Shown piece after piece: positions 1 to 9,221 of a DNA stretch of 64,000 bases. How positions within the stretch are numbered: position 1 is the stretch's first letter; each line of letters starts with the position of its first letter. Location of the stretch: positions 620,001 through 684,000 of the forward strand of contig JAIEOQ010000006.1 in the NCBI GenBank assembly GCA_019750335.1, given 5' to 3'. A model generated the notes under the pieces. That model saw nothing but the letters and a program-made list of their open reading frames with translations, was not told where the DNA came from and searched no databases. The position numbers were made by a program, and so were the translations under genes. Source of the stretch: Candidatus Obscuribacterales bacterium (GTDB lineage: Bacteria > Cyanobacteriota > Vampirovibrionia > Obscuribacterales > Obscuribacteraceae).

Positions 1-1705
1 CAGCTTCTTGCTGGCTTAATCCCATCATCGCCGCCATAGCGGTTGCATACTCGGATACGGCGCGAGCGTGACCGTGTACATATTTGTCTTTTTGTTCAAC
101 TTGAGATACCCAGCCATCAATCCGTCCTAAAAGACGCGGGTCGACGTCGGGAATGGCAAAGATGTAATCGCTTGTCGGGTTAGCTGTAGCTAAAAGCTCT
201 TTGAGTTTTGCTTCGGCTTCGGCTTCATTTATTTCCAAAGGTGGACCTTCGACAAATTGTGTCGGTGCCGGCTTCGGCTTATCTTTGTGAAATGTGGAAC
301 TTAATCCTGAAGGTTGCGCGGAGATGGAAGCGGCTTTCGCTTTACCCATCATTGCGCCGCCAAGACCGACCGCGGATGTAGCATTGGCTGGTGGTGTCGG
401 AATGGCATCAAGGTCGCCGAATTTATTGTCTTTGCTCGGTTTAGTCTCTGGTGTCGGGATTGAATCCAGATCTGTCCAGGCGGTTTCAGCCGGTGCTGGT
501 ATTGCTGTTTGAATTTCGGCTGCTTCCGTCGGTTTACCTAAGATGCCGCTTAAAAGCCCTTCTAAGGATTGCGGCGGCGCAGCTTCCTGAGCTTCTGAGG
601 CTTGTGTAACCGGTTCGGGCGCTATCGCAGGTGGTGGTGCTTCTGGCTCTTGCTTCGGCTGTGGTACTACCGGCGGTGACGTTATCGCCGGAGCCGGCGT
701 TGCTGTTTTTCTAGCGTTAGGGATAGCCGTTTGTCCAAGGGCGCCTTTGAGCGCTCGACGAACATCTTGCATACTTTGTTGAGCCGGATCGGCAGAACCG
801 GCAATGTCTCTTTGGTGCAGCCGCATGATCGGTTCTTGCACCCGTTTCTCTTCGGGCAAGCGTAGCAAAGCTTCGGCAACTGTATCGGCAACGTTTTGCA
901 CCATGTCGATTTCGTCTTGAGTCCAAGCATGCCGTGAATCACACTGTTGTAAAACTATGCAACCGTGAACAGCAACTTGTGAACGAATAGCTACGGCCAG
1001 CATTGAACGAACACCAATAAACTGCATCTCTTCCTGCAAAGGTGTCATGTATGAGTTAGGCTGACCCTCGTAACTGATGATTGGAGCCTGAGACAATAAG
1101 CTTTGCGAAATTATTGCCGAATCTTTGGTCGGCCATCCGAAATCTTGTGAACTTTGCAAACGCTCGCGCTGCCAATATTCGAAACATTTCCAACCGGCTT
1201 GATTCTCATCGGTGCAAATGAAAAGACAACGACTGCAGTTGATTGCTTTGCCTAAAATATTCACGACCATGAACAAAGCATCGCCAAGACCCATGGAATA
1301 ATTCATCAAGTTGATGATTTCGGACATGAAAGCGTTGCGGAAAGTATCTCTTTGCACCAAATCGTTTATTTGGGCGTAACGTAGAATATTGGCAATTTCA
1401 GCAAGAGTGATGCGAATTTCGTTGACTTCGGTTTCGTTGAGTTTTTGTTCGCGCGAAACGCTGAGCAAACCAAGGCCGCCTCCTTCAAGATGAAGCGGAA
1501 AAGTGGTTGAAGGAAGACTTAGCGGTGCACCGTTGGGATTGGCGACATATTCGCAAATAGAAGTTTGATTTGCGTCCAAAGGATTGCTTAAAACAATTTG
1601 GCTGACGTCGGCTGTGTACGTTTCTCCAATCTCTTTGACTGTCGTCTCAAGAATTTTCTTAAAATCGCGGACATCCGTAAGTTTTTCAAAAATAGCGCTT
1701 GTCAT
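1..1705 (-). CDS. GAF-domain protein with C-terminal HD-GYP-like domain (partial)
   Basis: The reading frame starts at an ATG at 1705 and stays open to the window edge (568 codons seen). The first half carries two GAF-like sensor modules, roughly residues 10-125 and 140-275. An Ala/Pro/Glu-rich linker follows, about residues 290-500. The last visible residues read HGHARAVSEYATAMA followed by an MGLSQQE stretch, the typical start of an HD-GYP phosphodiesterase domain. I infer a soluble sensor that hydrolyses cyclic di-GMP, or a degenerate relative; the catalytic HD and GYP motifs lie outside the window, so activity cannot be judged. It is transcribed away from the Nudix gene, on the same strand 52 bp downstream of it. 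Confidence 0.75.
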   Translation of the reverse strand, partial: MTSAIFEKLTDVRDFKKILETTVKEIGETYTADVSQIVLSNPLDANQTSICEYVANPNGAPLSLPSTTFPLHLEGGGLGLLSVSREQKLNETEVNEIRITLAEIANILRYAQINDLVQRDTFRNAFMSEIINLMNYSMGLGDALFMVVNILGKAINCSRCLFICTDENQAGWKCFEYWQRERLQSSQDFGWPTKDSAIISQSLLSQAPIISYEGQPNSYMTPLQEEMQFIGVRSMLAVAIRSQVAVHGCIVLQQCDSRHAWTQDEIDMVQNVADTVAEALLRLPEEKRVQEPIMRLHQRDIAGSADPAQQSMQDVRRALKGALGQTAIPNARKTATPAPAITSPPVVPQPKQEPEAPPPAIAPEPVTQASEAQEAAPPQSLEGLLSGILGKPTEAAEIQTAIPAPAETAWTDLDSIPTPETKPSKDNKFGDLDAIPTPPANATSAVGLGGAMMGKAKAASISAQPSGLSSTFHKDKPKPAPTQFVEGPPLEINEAEAEAKLKELLATANPTSDYIFAIPDVDPRLLGRIDGWVSQVEQKDKYVHGHARAVSEYATAMAAMMGLSQQEA

Positions 1706-1757
1706 GACACCTGGTAATTGCTGGTATTCCTACTCAGTATGCCTTATTTCGTCAATT

Positions 1758-2255
1758 TCAGCATACGCTTCTTGCCAAATCTAAGGCTTCCAAAACATTC
1801 TTTGCCAATTTTATGCCATCCAACTCGTCAAGATTAACCCAGCGGGCTTCTTTTACTTCATGGTTGGACTTAATTTCAGGCAAAGTTAAGTTGTCATCCG
1901 GCGGATTCTGAAGCGGACGGCAAAGGTAAGCAAGGTCGATATGATAGTAGTCCGAGCCCTTTTCTGTGGCTTTTACGCTTTGCAAGTAAAAGGGCTGAGC
2001 TAGAAAAAAAGCTTCGGGATCGTCGCTAATCGGTCGGGCCGGGCTGATGATTTCCACAAGGATACCGGTCTCTTCAAAAATCTCCCGTTTTAAAGTTTCT
2101 TCGGGAAGTTCATCAAGCTCGATATGTCCGCCGGGAGGAACCCAGGCGCCAATACGTTTATGGTTGACAAGCAAAACATGATTTTGCCAAATTACAAGAC
2201 CGCTTGCCGTAAAGTGATGGGGAAGTTGAAGGCGCTGGTTCCGTAAAAAATTCAT
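1758..2255 (-). CDS. Nudix hydrolase
   Basis: A 165-residue protein with a complete Nudix box near residues 43-65: G-x5-E-x7-R-E-I-x-E-E-x-G-I. This is the Mg-binding catalytic motif of enzymes that cleave nucleoside diphosphates linked to another group. The single-domain size fits small housecleaning or ADP-ribose/NTP hydrolases; the substrate cannot be deduced. The ATG start at 2255 gives a normal N-terminus, with a conserved-looking WVPPGGH segment leading into the box. It is on the same strand as the GAF/HD-GYP gene and divergent from the membrane-protein gene at 2346. Confidence 0.9.
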   Translation of the reverse strand: MNFLRNQRLQLPHHFTASGLVIWQNHVLLVNHKRIGAWVPPGGHIELDELPEETLKREIFEETGILVEIISPARPISDDPEAFFLAQPFYLQSVKATEKGSDYYHIDLAYLCRPLQNPPDDNLTLPEIKSNHEVKEARWVNLDELDGIKLAKNVLEALDLARSVC

Positions 2256-2345
2256 CGGACCAAGATAGCAGATTTTAGGGCTAAAGCTAGGTTGGTAACC
2301 GTTCGGCCTGGGCAGGATATCCTCAGTGCTGTATAGGACTGTTTA

Positions 2346-3308
2346 ATGAATGACCAGCAGGTTGCCCCGTCTCAATCTTTAATCGAAGAACCGCAAGGGC
2401 TTTGTGATCTTGTCACTTGTGCTTTTCGAGTTTGGCGGCAAAATATCAGGCTGATAATAAAAGTGTTGGCGGTGCCGTCAGCGGTCACTCTGCTTTGCGC
2501 CACCGTTACTGTCGGTCTTTTGATTTATGGACTAGAGGAAAAAACGCCGGACCTGGCAATAGCGTTATTGCTGTTTTTTATTGGTGTGCTTTGTGCCGTC
2601 GGTTGTTTAGTTGCTGCTTGTGTAACTAGCATAAGAAATCTAGCCCTGATTCGTTATCTGTGTGGTAGCGCAGCCTCCTGGGAAGAGGCAAATGGGTATA
2701 TGCGCAAAAAATTCTGGTGGCTAGTTGGTTTAATGGGATCAGCCATATTTGCTTTAGTGCTGATTTTTTGTTTCTGGGGATTTCTTCTCGGATTCTCGTT
2801 GGCAATGGCAAAATACAATCCCTTATTCATCATTGTCGCTTCCTTATTCGTGCCGACAGCTTGTGTCGGAGCCGGTGTTTCCATGCTTATCTTCTTTCTG
2901 GTTACGGCAATCGGCGCGGCGGTTGTCTGCTTGGAAGATTTGGATTTTGCCGGAGTAATTCGGCGTTCGTTCTATTGGACTTTTCATTATTTTGGTCGGC
3001 TGGTTTGTTTTAGCATAGTTTTTTATACAGTGATTGGTATCGTTAGCGCTCCGATAAAATTTCCAGTATTGATCATGTCTTTGGTCGATTTGGCAGCTCG
3101 AGACTTGTTCCATTCGGTAGCCTTAAAACCTTCGATTTATATGGTGTTTTTTGAACAGTTTTGGACAGCTTTGTCCGCTATGCTTTTGCAGCCGGTTACT
3201 TTGCTGTCTTTTGGATTCTTTTATTTGGATCTGCGTAATCGAGCGGAAGGCTCGGATTTAGCTCGGCGTTTGGCTGCCTTAAAACAACCGGTTGCAGATG
3301 GAATATAA
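2346..3308 (+). CDS. Multi-pass membrane protein, first gene of the MoxR/DUF58 operon
   Basis: A 320-residue protein with about six hydrophobic segments, near residues 38-60, 70-95, 125-150, 155-190, 220-245 and 270-295. No catalytic motif is visible. The alternation of helices and short loops resembles the DUF975/glycerophosphoryl-diester-phosphodiesterase-type membrane domains often encoded next to DUF4129 genes, but that assignment is only suggestive. Its stop codon overlaps the next start, so the gene is almost certainly cotranscribed with the DUF4129, DUF4350, MoxR and DUF58 genes. A role in envelope assembly or membrane-complex maturation is inferred from context only. Confidence 0.7.
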   Translation: MNDQQVAPSQSLIEEPQGLCDLVTCAFRVWRQNIRLIIKVLAVPSAVTLLCATVTVGLLIYGLEEKTPDLAIALLLFFIGVLCAVGCLVAACVTSIRNLALIRYLCGSAASWEEANGYMRKKFWWLVGLMGSAIFALVLIFCFWGFLLGFSLAMAKYNPLFIIVASLFVPTACVGAGVSMLIFFLVTAIGAAVVCLEDLDFAGVIRRSFYWTFHYFGRLVCFSIVFYTVIGIVSAPIKFPVLIMSLVDLAARDLFHSVALKPSIYMVFFEQFWTALSAMLLQPVTLLSFGFFYLDLRNRAEGSDLARRLAALKQPVADGI

Positions 3309-3939
3309 AAACATTACGCCGGAAATCGAGGCGGTAAGCCACGCTTATCAGGGTGCTTATACACCGGAATTTTTAGTGCAAATCCAAAATTTCTTATACG
3401 AACTCTGGCGCTTGTTTATTGTTTGGCTAAATTCTCTGCAAGGGCCGGAGGCTGGCCCGGTGGACAGTACGCCTCTGAGCAATTTTTTACAGATATTGCT
3501 TTATCTGGCAGGAGCAGTCGGATTAGTAGCGCTGATCTTTATTGCAACCAAACGCTGGCAAAATATTCGCAAAATACAAAAAAATGCCGTTCATGGAGCT
3601 TCCGCCATCGAGAAAATTTCGGACTTTCAAAGCTTAAAAATCGAGGCTCAAATTTATGCGAAAAAGGGTGATTTTAAGCTGGCTTGCCGAGCTTTATATT
3701 TAAGCCTGCTTCAATTGTTGCATGAAAGTAAAATTGTGCAGTTTGCTCCGACTAAAACAAATTATGAGTATACCTACATGCTGGCGGCTAAGCCTTTGAT
3801 GAAAGAGCGTTTCAAACAAATTGCTAATCTGATTGAGTTAGTATGGTTTGGCGATCGTGAAGCCGGCAAAGATGATTATGACTTATGTTTACAGCTGGTA
3901 GTGGCAGCCGAGAATGATTTGCGGGAGATCCGCCCGTGA
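3298..3939 (+). CDS. DUF4129-domain membrane protein
   Basis: A protein of about 213 residues with one transmembrane segment near residues 60-85 and a C-terminal cytoplasmic DUF4129-like region (ACRALYLSLLQLLHESKI, then a YTYMLA and LIELVWFGDREA segment). This family accompanies MoxR ATPases and DUF58 proteins and is also found in transglutaminase-like membrane proteins. ATG 3298 is preferred over TTG 3292; it lies inside the end of the upstream gene (11 bp overlap), implying translational coupling. The stop overlaps the GTG start of the DUF4350 gene. The molecular role of the family is unsettled. Confidence 0.8.
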   Translation: MEYKNITPEIEAVSHAYQGAYTPEFLVQIQNFLYELWRLFIVWLNSLQGPEAGPVDSTPLSNFLQILLYLAGAVGLVALIFIATKRWQNIRKIQKNAVHGASAIEKISDFQSLKIEAQIYAKKGDFKLACRALYLSLLQLLHESKIVQFAPTKTNYEYTYMLAAKPLMKERFKQIANLIELVWFGDREAGKDDYDLCLQLVVAAENDLREIRP

Positions 3940-5135
3940 AATGGAATCCGCTTTTTTTGTTATTACCTTTATTCTTGCTGGCTCTATTTTTGCTGCCCCA
4001 AGATGCGCAACAACAGCTAAATCGATTTGTGCCGGAAATTACACCCTTCGCATCTTCTTATAATCAAAAACCAAGTGGCTATAGTGCTTTATATGAGCTG
4101 TGTCAACGTACCGGATTGAAAACGGCCCAGTGGCAAAAAAGCTATCGTGATTTAAAAACTGTACACGGTGCTCTGTTGTTTGTCGCTCCGATTCACCCGC
4201 CTTCGGACAGCGAAGTGGCGCAGATCCTTGAATGGGTAGACCAGGGTAATGATTTTGTTTTGCTTGATAAAGTTACTTTTGGTCGGGATAAGTTTCTTGC
4301 TGCTTTAAAAATGCAACAATTTACAAAAACAGATTCGTCTAGGGTGCGGATGTATCGTCCGGATCCCGCTTGTTCGGTAATGACTCATGTGCCGTGGCTT
4401 TTTGTTAATTCAAAAGTTCGCTTCACGCAGACCGCCAATATGGAATCTTTGCTTGTTGACGGTGTAGGCACCATAATTGCGCAAATAAAATATGGGCGCG
4501 GCCGCTTTTTAATTGTTCCTGCTTCAGATTTTTGTGCAAACAAATGTATTGCCGAGAAAAGCTGTTGGGGAAATTTTCAATTTTTGATCAACTGGTTGAA
4601 ACAAGAAAAGCGTGATGTTTTTTTTGATGAAAGATGCCATGGTTATCGTGCCAATCAAAGCTTCTGGTCTTATGTATTGCATAGTCAAGCTGGAGCGATT
4701 TGCGGACAATTACTGCTCTTGTTTGTCATACTTTTGTGGAGCTTGAATCAGCGATTCGGGGCGACAGTGCGTCAGGACAATCGTCGAAAGCTAAGTGGAA
4801 TGGAGTTTGTTAACGGACTGGCTTCTACTTATACAAATGCTAAAGCTTATGACTTAGCTTTGTCGGTTATTTTCAATTCTCTAAAATCAAAGCTGTGCAA
4901 GGCGCTTGGCGCGACAGCTGAAACTAGCGTTGAAGATCTGTCCGGTCTTTGGGCTGCAACGGCTGGAGTGGATCGAGCTGAGGCCCTGGCATACCTGCAA
5001 CAAACAACGAGTTTGCTTGAAAGAGGCGGGGTCAGCCAAGAAGAGCTCTTAAAAAGCGTAGTTGTCGGAGATCGCCTCTTGGCACTTTCTGCCCAACAGA
5101 TTGGCGGTGGAACAATAAGCTGTCGTTTAGTTTAA
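3936..5135 (+). CDS. DUF4350-domain membrane protein
   Basis: A 399-residue protein starting with GTG at 3936, which overlaps the upstream TGA. An N-terminal hydrophobic anchor (residues 5-20) precedes a DUF4350-like extracytoplasmic domain: YNQKPSGYSALYELCQRTGL, then a GALLFVAP strand, a VDQGNDFVLLD strand and GRGRFLIVPAS. A second transmembrane helix sits near residues 250-270, followed by a cytoplasmic tail. DUF4350 proteins are regularly encoded between DUF4129 and MoxR genes, exactly as here. The fold resembles a glutamine-amidotransferase-like Rossmann domain, but enzyme activity is not established. Confidence 0.8.
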   Translation: MKWNPLFLLLPLFLLALFLLPQDAQQQLNRFVPEITPFASSYNQKPSGYSALYELCQRTGLKTAQWQKSYRDLKTVHGALLFVAPIHPPSDSEVAQILEWVDQGNDFVLLDKVTFGRDKFLAALKMQQFTKTDSSRVRMYRPDPACSVMTHVPWLFVNSKVRFTQTANMESLLVDGVGTIIAQIKYGRGRFLIVPASDFCANKCIAEKSCWGNFQFLINWLKQEKRDVFFDERCHGYRANQSFWSYVLHSQAGAICGQLLLLFVILLWSLNQRFGATVRQDNRRKLSGMEFVNGLASTYTNAKAYDLALSVIFNSLKSKLCKALGATAETSVEDLSGLWAATAGVDRAEALAYLQQTTSLLERGGVSQEELLKSVVVGDRLLALSAQQIGGGTISCRLV

Positions 5136-5180
5136 GATTGAGTATTAAATTGTGGAGGTAGCATTCTGAGCGGTCAATTG

Positions 5181-6125
5181 ATGGAAAATATAACGGATGT
5201 TTGCAGCAAACTCAGCTTTGCGCTCAAACAGTTTATTGTCGGCCAAGATATGGTTATAGATCAGCTACTTGTTGCTCTTCTGGCTGATGGGCATGTTCTT
5301 TTGGAAGGTGTTCCCGGTACGGCTAAAACACTTTTAGTGAAAACTTTGGCTAAATTAACCGGTTCGGATTTTGGGCGTATACAACTAACGCCAGACATGC
5401 TGCCTTCCGATATTTTAGGTACAAGTATTTATGATCTGAATAGCAAAACTTTCAGTATCAAAAGAGGTCCGGTATTTACCAGCTTACTTTTGGCCGACGA
5501 AATCAATCGAACAGCGCCAAAAACCCAGTCAGCTCTTTTAGAGGCCATGGAAGAGAGACAGATTACACTTGATGGTCAAAGTGAAAAATTGCCTGAACTT
5601 TTTATGGTGATTGCTACACAAAATCCGGTTGAGTTTGAAGGTACATACCCGCTGCCCGAAGCTCAGTTGGATCGTTTTATGTTGAAAATTCTGATCGGTT
5701 ATCCGCAACCGGAAGCGGAGCACCAGATGCTTGTAAATTGGCAAAATGGTACTTATTTGCCGACAGCAGCGGCAACGGCGCCGGTCGTTAGTGTGGCTCA
5801 ACTTTTAGCTTGTCGGCAGCAACTTAAACAGTTGCGTGTGGATGACAGTCTCTTTCGCTATTTGATGCAATTGGTACAAAAATCGAGAACTTTAACTGAA
5901 TTACAGTTAGGAGCAAGCCCGCGTGCTGCACTGGCGTGGCTGGCTGCGGCAAAAGCGCATGCCGCTATGGAAGGACGAGATTTTGTCACGCCGGACAATA
6001 TCAAATTTGTTGCTCAGCCGGTACTTAGGCATCGTTTTATATTGACGCCCGAGTCGGAGCTCGAAGGTATAAATACGGACCAAGTTATTAACAGGCTTCT
6101 CGGGTTAGTACAAGTTCCGCGTTGA
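5181..6125 (+). CDS. MoxR-family AAA+ ATPase
   Basis: An AAA+ ATPase of about 314 residues. Walker A is GVPGTAKT (residues 43-50), Walker B is LLADEINR (about 103-110), and sensor/arginine-finger segments include VIATQNPVEFEGTYPLPEAQLDRF. MoxR ATPases act as chaperone-like remodelers of metalloenzymes or membrane complexes together with their DUF58/VWA partners, and the partner follows 12 bp downstream. The annotated ATG at 5181 has no close Shine-Dalgarno. A strong GGAGGT lies at 5154-5159, better spaced for a CTG at 5166 or ATT at 5163 in the same frame, so five or six extra N-terminal residues are possible. Confidence 0.93.
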   Translation: MENITDVCSKLSFALKQFIVGQDMVIDQLLVALLADGHVLLEGVPGTAKTLLVKTLAKLTGSDFGRIQLTPDMLPSDILGTSIYDLNSKTFSIKRGPVFTSLLLADEINRTAPKTQSALLEAMEERQITLDGQSEKLPELFMVIATQNPVEFEGTYPLPEAQLDRFMLKILIGYPQPEAEHQMLVNWQNGTYLPTAAATAPVVSVAQLLACRQQLKQLRVDDSLFRYLMQLVQKSRTLTELQLGASPRAALAWLAAAKAHAAMEGRDFVTPDNIKFVAQPVLRHRFILTPESELEGINTDQVINRLLGLVQVPR

Positions 6126-6137
6126 TAGGTGATGAGC

Positions 6138-7442
6138 ATGGTTGCCAGCCGGCGACTTTATTTGTTATTGCTGTTACAGACCGCTTTGCTCCTTTTTGCT
6201 TTTTGGTTTCCTTTTGCAACGAGCATAGTTTTTGTTTTAAATTGGTTTGTTCTTTTTTTCTTGATCGTTGATTATGCTTTGACAGCTAAGCCGAGTGCTT
6301 TTAACGTCACAAGAATAGTTGCTGAAAAGTTATCGATTGGACGTAATAATCCAGTTGAAATCATGATTTCAAGCCAAGTGACAAGAAATCTTTCTTGTCA
6401 CTTGCGTGACTTGTTTCCACAAGCCTTGGAGGCTGACGCCCAAGAGTTTGCATTTACGTTGGCGCCAAAAAGTATGGCTACTTTACGTTATAACCTTCTG
6501 CCCAGGTCGCGTGGTGCTTATGAATTTGGCGATATTCAACTGCGTTACTTAAGCGTATTCGGTTTGTTCTGGCGTCAAGTTGCAATAGCGACAGAACAAA
6601 AAGTAAAAGTTTATCCGGATTTAAAAGCGCTGCAAGAGCTGTCTGTTAAATTGGCTCGTTCTTCTGAGCTTGGTGTTTTAAAAGTAAGAAGACGTGGCCA
6701 AGGCACTGATTTCGCCAGCTTAAGAGAGTATGTTAATGGTGATGATGTACGCCGTATGGACTGGAAAGCGACAGCAAGAAAAGAGCGTCCGGTTTTGCGT
6801 ATTTATGAAATTGAGCAAGAGCAGACTTTGATGGTGCTTGTCGATGCTGGACGCATGATGACATCAGAGCTTGAAGGCATGCTTCGTTTTGATCATGCAT
6901 TAAATGCTGCTTTGAGTTTGGCGCTTACCGGATTAACGCGCAACGATCAAGTGGGCTTAGGCATATTTGCCGATAAGCCTTTACTCTACATGCCGCCCCG
7001 TCGTGGCAAAACTTATATGACTCGTATGGTCGAAGCTGTTCACGATATACGACCGCGCATGGTGGAATCGGATTATATGGGAGCGTTAGCTTTTTTTGCT
7101 TCGGCTCATAAAGCTCGTTCGTTAATGGTGGTGATTACCGATTTGAATGATCCCACTGGCTCTCAAGCTCTGCTTTCCGGCTTGTCCGGGCTCAGCCCGC
7201 GGCATCTACCATTTTGTGTGACTTTAAGAGATCGCCAAATTGACGAGGCTGCTTCACCGCAAGATCAGAGTGTGGAAGGAATATTTCGTCGCGCTGTGGC
7301 TATTGATTTGACTGGGCAAAGAGAGTTAGCGTTTTCGCAATTAGCTCGACGTGGCTGTCTTGTGCTTGATTCGCCGCCGATGAATTTATCGGCGAAGCTG
7401 GTGGATAAATATCTTGAAGTTAAAGCACGCGGCTTGCTCTAA
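6138..7442 (+). CDS. DUF58 protein, MoxR partner
   Basis: A protein of about 434 residues. Two hydrophobic helices at the N-terminus are followed by the DUF58 core RRRGQGTDFASLREYVNGDDVRRMDWKATAR, given here as a motif around residues 190-220, then a von Willebrand A-like fold with LMVLVDAGRMM in place of the usual DxSxS metal site. The Ser residues of a canonical MIDAS are therefore missing, which is common in DUF58. The best start is ATG 6138, with AGGTGA five bases upstream; GTG 6129 and ATG 6132 are alternatives. It is the last gene of the operon, and its stop overlaps the stop of the convergent LuxR gene by 4 bp. Confidence 0.9.
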   Translation: MVASRRLYLLLLLQTALLLFAFWFPFATSIVFVLNWFVLFFLIVDYALTAKPSAFNVTRIVAEKLSIGRNNPVEIMISSQVTRNLSCHLRDLFPQALEADAQEFAFTLAPKSMATLRYNLLPRSRGAYEFGDIQLRYLSVFGLFWRQVAIATEQKVKVYPDLKALQELSVKLARSSELGVLKVRRRGQGTDFASLREYVNGDDVRRMDWKATARKERPVLRIYEIEQEQTLMVLVDAGRMMTSELEGMLRFDHALNAALSLALTGLTRNDQVGLGIFADKPLLYMPPRRGKTYMTRMVEAVHDIRPRMVESDYMGALAFFASAHKARSLMVVITDLNDPTGSQALLSGLSGLSPRHLPFCVTLRDRQIDEAASPQDQSVEGIFRRAVAIDLTGQRELAFSQLARRGCLVLDSPPMNLSAKLVDKYLEVKARGLL

Positions 7443-8896
7443 GCTAGCTGGTTGTCGCAAGCAAACTTAACCAAGGCAGTGCGTGTTTTGATTTTTAGTT
7501 TTTTGCGAATTCGAGCGGCATGCAATTCAATGGTTGATTCGGTAAGAAAGAGTCGTTGCGCGATTTCGCGGTTAGCTAATCCGGCGGCAATCAAACGCAA
7601 AACTTGTAGCTCACGCGCAGATAAGGGAATGTTGCCTTGCGGTTGAGACGGTTCGACAAAAGTTTCTCGATGTTCTCGTACCGGTTCGTCGCGAAGGGCC
7701 GCATGTTGAGCATGATCGATTGCTTTTGTCAGTTGCTGTGTTATGCCATGGAGCAATTGCAAATTGAATACTTGTTCTTTGACTTCTTGATGTATATGTA
7801 CATTTTTCAAAGCACGAACCAGTTCTTTCGCTGTCGTTTCAAGCAAAATTATTTCTTTGTCTGTCCAGTTGCGCGGCTGATCGTTTTGGATAAGAAGAAC
7901 GCCATAATGACGATCCCCGGCAGTAATCGGTCCGCCTAACGCTGAGCGAATACCATTGTCAAATAAGCGCTTCAGCTCGCCTTGGTGTTGCTGATCCTCG
8001 CTTGCTAAAGCCGTATCAACTATGGCATTTACTTTCTCGCCAAATAAGTTAGCGCCGCTGCCTGAAATCAATATGGTTCCGCCTAAGCCAAGGGGAGATA
8101 AAGAAGGATCCATATATTCATGAGTGACTAATGGAGAAGCCGTTTCTTTGGTTTGTACTATTAAGCAAGCGCTTGCTCGTAAAGCATGACCGAGGGTATC
8201 GACAGCGGCCTGCATGACGGCATCCTTATCCAAACCGGCATGAATTTTGCTGACTAAATGATGGGCGATGCGTTCTGTTGTCAGCTCTTGATTCAAATCT
8301 ATATTTGGCAGGTTATTTCCCGGTGCGCCATTGCTGTTGATTGCAAGCAGAATATCAAGCCCGAGCTCCAGTGCTAATTCCAAAGTGTCTTCGGCAAAAG
8401 TTTCGTCCGGATTAGAGCGGTGCAAGCTGATAATGGAGGACAGTCGACCGTTGATATTTTCAAAAAGAAGCAGGGTTTGTTTGGCGCCACCGGCGGACAT
8501 TGCTTCGAGCAGAGGTAAAAATCCGGGGGGAAGATCTGCGGCTTCAGGACTCGGATAAAGCAGCATTCCTTTTGATACTAAGGCTTCTTGTACAAGATCA
8601 GGAACGGAGCATTTGATTTTTTTGCCATTAAGCGGTGTCAAGCCTGCTTGGCACCACTCGGCTTGAGCGACAATTTTGGCCAAGTCAGGATCGTAGCTCC
8701 ACAAAATTGCTCGGTCGCACGTTGTAATTAAAGAAAGACCTTCCAAAATTGAAGGTAAAGAAGCGGCACCGCGATAATTTTGCAAGCCTAAAGAAAGCTT
8801 CCGCATAGCGCGGTAGCAGAATAATGCCGACGATGCCTCGGGGAACAAATTCACATCGCCAGGCGCTAAAGTCAGCTGTTTACTCGTATCAGCCAT
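7439..8896 (-). CDS. GAF-domain LuxR-type transcriptional regulator
   Basis: A 485-residue protein with two GAF-like modules (about residues 30-185 and 205-360), a helical linker and a C-terminal LuxR/GerE helix-turn-helix (residues 423-482). The helix-turn-helix has the hallmark LSARELQVLRLIAAGLANREI stretch (only its motif is quoted) and a TESTIELHAARIRKKL recognition helix. No receiver domain or membrane segment is present, so it probably senses a cytoplasmic small molecule through the GAF domains and binds DNA directly. It converges on the DUF58 gene with a 4-bp overlap of stops. The first GAF module resembles the sensor modules in the gene at the left edge of the window. Confidence 0.88.
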   Translation of the reverse strand: MADTSKQLTLAPGDVNLFPEASSALFCYRAMRKLSLGLQNYRGAASLPSILEGLSLITTCDRAILWSYDPDLAKIVAQAEWCQAGLTPLNGKKIKCSVPDLVQEALVSKGMLLYPSPEAADLPPGFLPLLEAMSAGGAKQTLLLFENINGRLSSIISLHRSNPDETFAEDTLELALELGLDILLAINSNGAPGNNLPNIDLNQELTTERIAHHLVSKIHAGLDKDAVMQAAVDTLGHALRASACLIVQTKETASPLVTHEYMDPSLSPLGLGGTILISGSGANLFGEKVNAIVDTALASEDQQHQGELKRLFDNGIRSALGGPITAGDRHYGVLLIQNDQPRNWTDKEIILLETTAKELVRALKNVHIHQEVKEQVFNLQLLHGITQQLTKAIDHAQHAALRDEPVREHRETFVEPSQPQGNIPLSARELQVLRLIAAGLANREIAQRLFLTESTIELHAARIRKKLKIKTRTALVKFACDNQLA

Positions 8897-9221
8897 TTAG
8901 TCCGCGAAATAGTAGGTCTGTGAACCGGGATACTTAATCCAGCATAGCGTATGGATCGGCATAAGTCCTGCATATTAAGGATGAAACCTTTAACTAAGTT
9001 ATTGCGTCCTAACGCGGAACTTTAAGCTGGGTTTTTACATCAATATGCCTATAGATGCTGACCTCGCGGATACTTAAAAATAGTTAATCATATTTAAGTG
9101 CGCCCTGAGATTGGCTCTGGCTGTCAAGAAACCTGTTCTATGGGCAATTCGAGCATTTGAACTTGCCAAGAGATTGCGCTAAAATTAATCTACGTTTACT
9201 TTTCGCTCCTGGGTTACGAAC
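8897..9221. other. 325-bp intergenic region between divergent genes
   Basis: This gap separates the LuxR-type gene (minus) from the small HExxH gene (plus). I find no reading frame with a good start and no stable hairpin. The only clear signal is the sigma70-type promoter at 9157-9185, listed separately. The region is AT-rich around 9000-9110 and may also hold the LuxR gene promoter, but no convincing minus-strand -35/-10 pair was identified. Confidence 0.5.
9157..9185 (+). promoter_or_regulatory. Sigma70-type promoter for the HExxH gene
   Basis: TTGAAC at 9157-9162 and TAAAAT at 9180-9185 are separated by exactly 17 bp and match the housekeeping consensus at 4/6 and 5/6 positions. Transcription would start near 9192, giving a leader of about 30 nt to the GTG at 9222. 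Confidence 0.6.

Noticed and set aside
682..942. Cys/Lys-rich 86-codon frame on the minus strand that resembles a small toxin-like peptide
   Set aside because: It is in another frame of the GAF/HD-GYP gene on the same strand, whose translation is clearly the real one.
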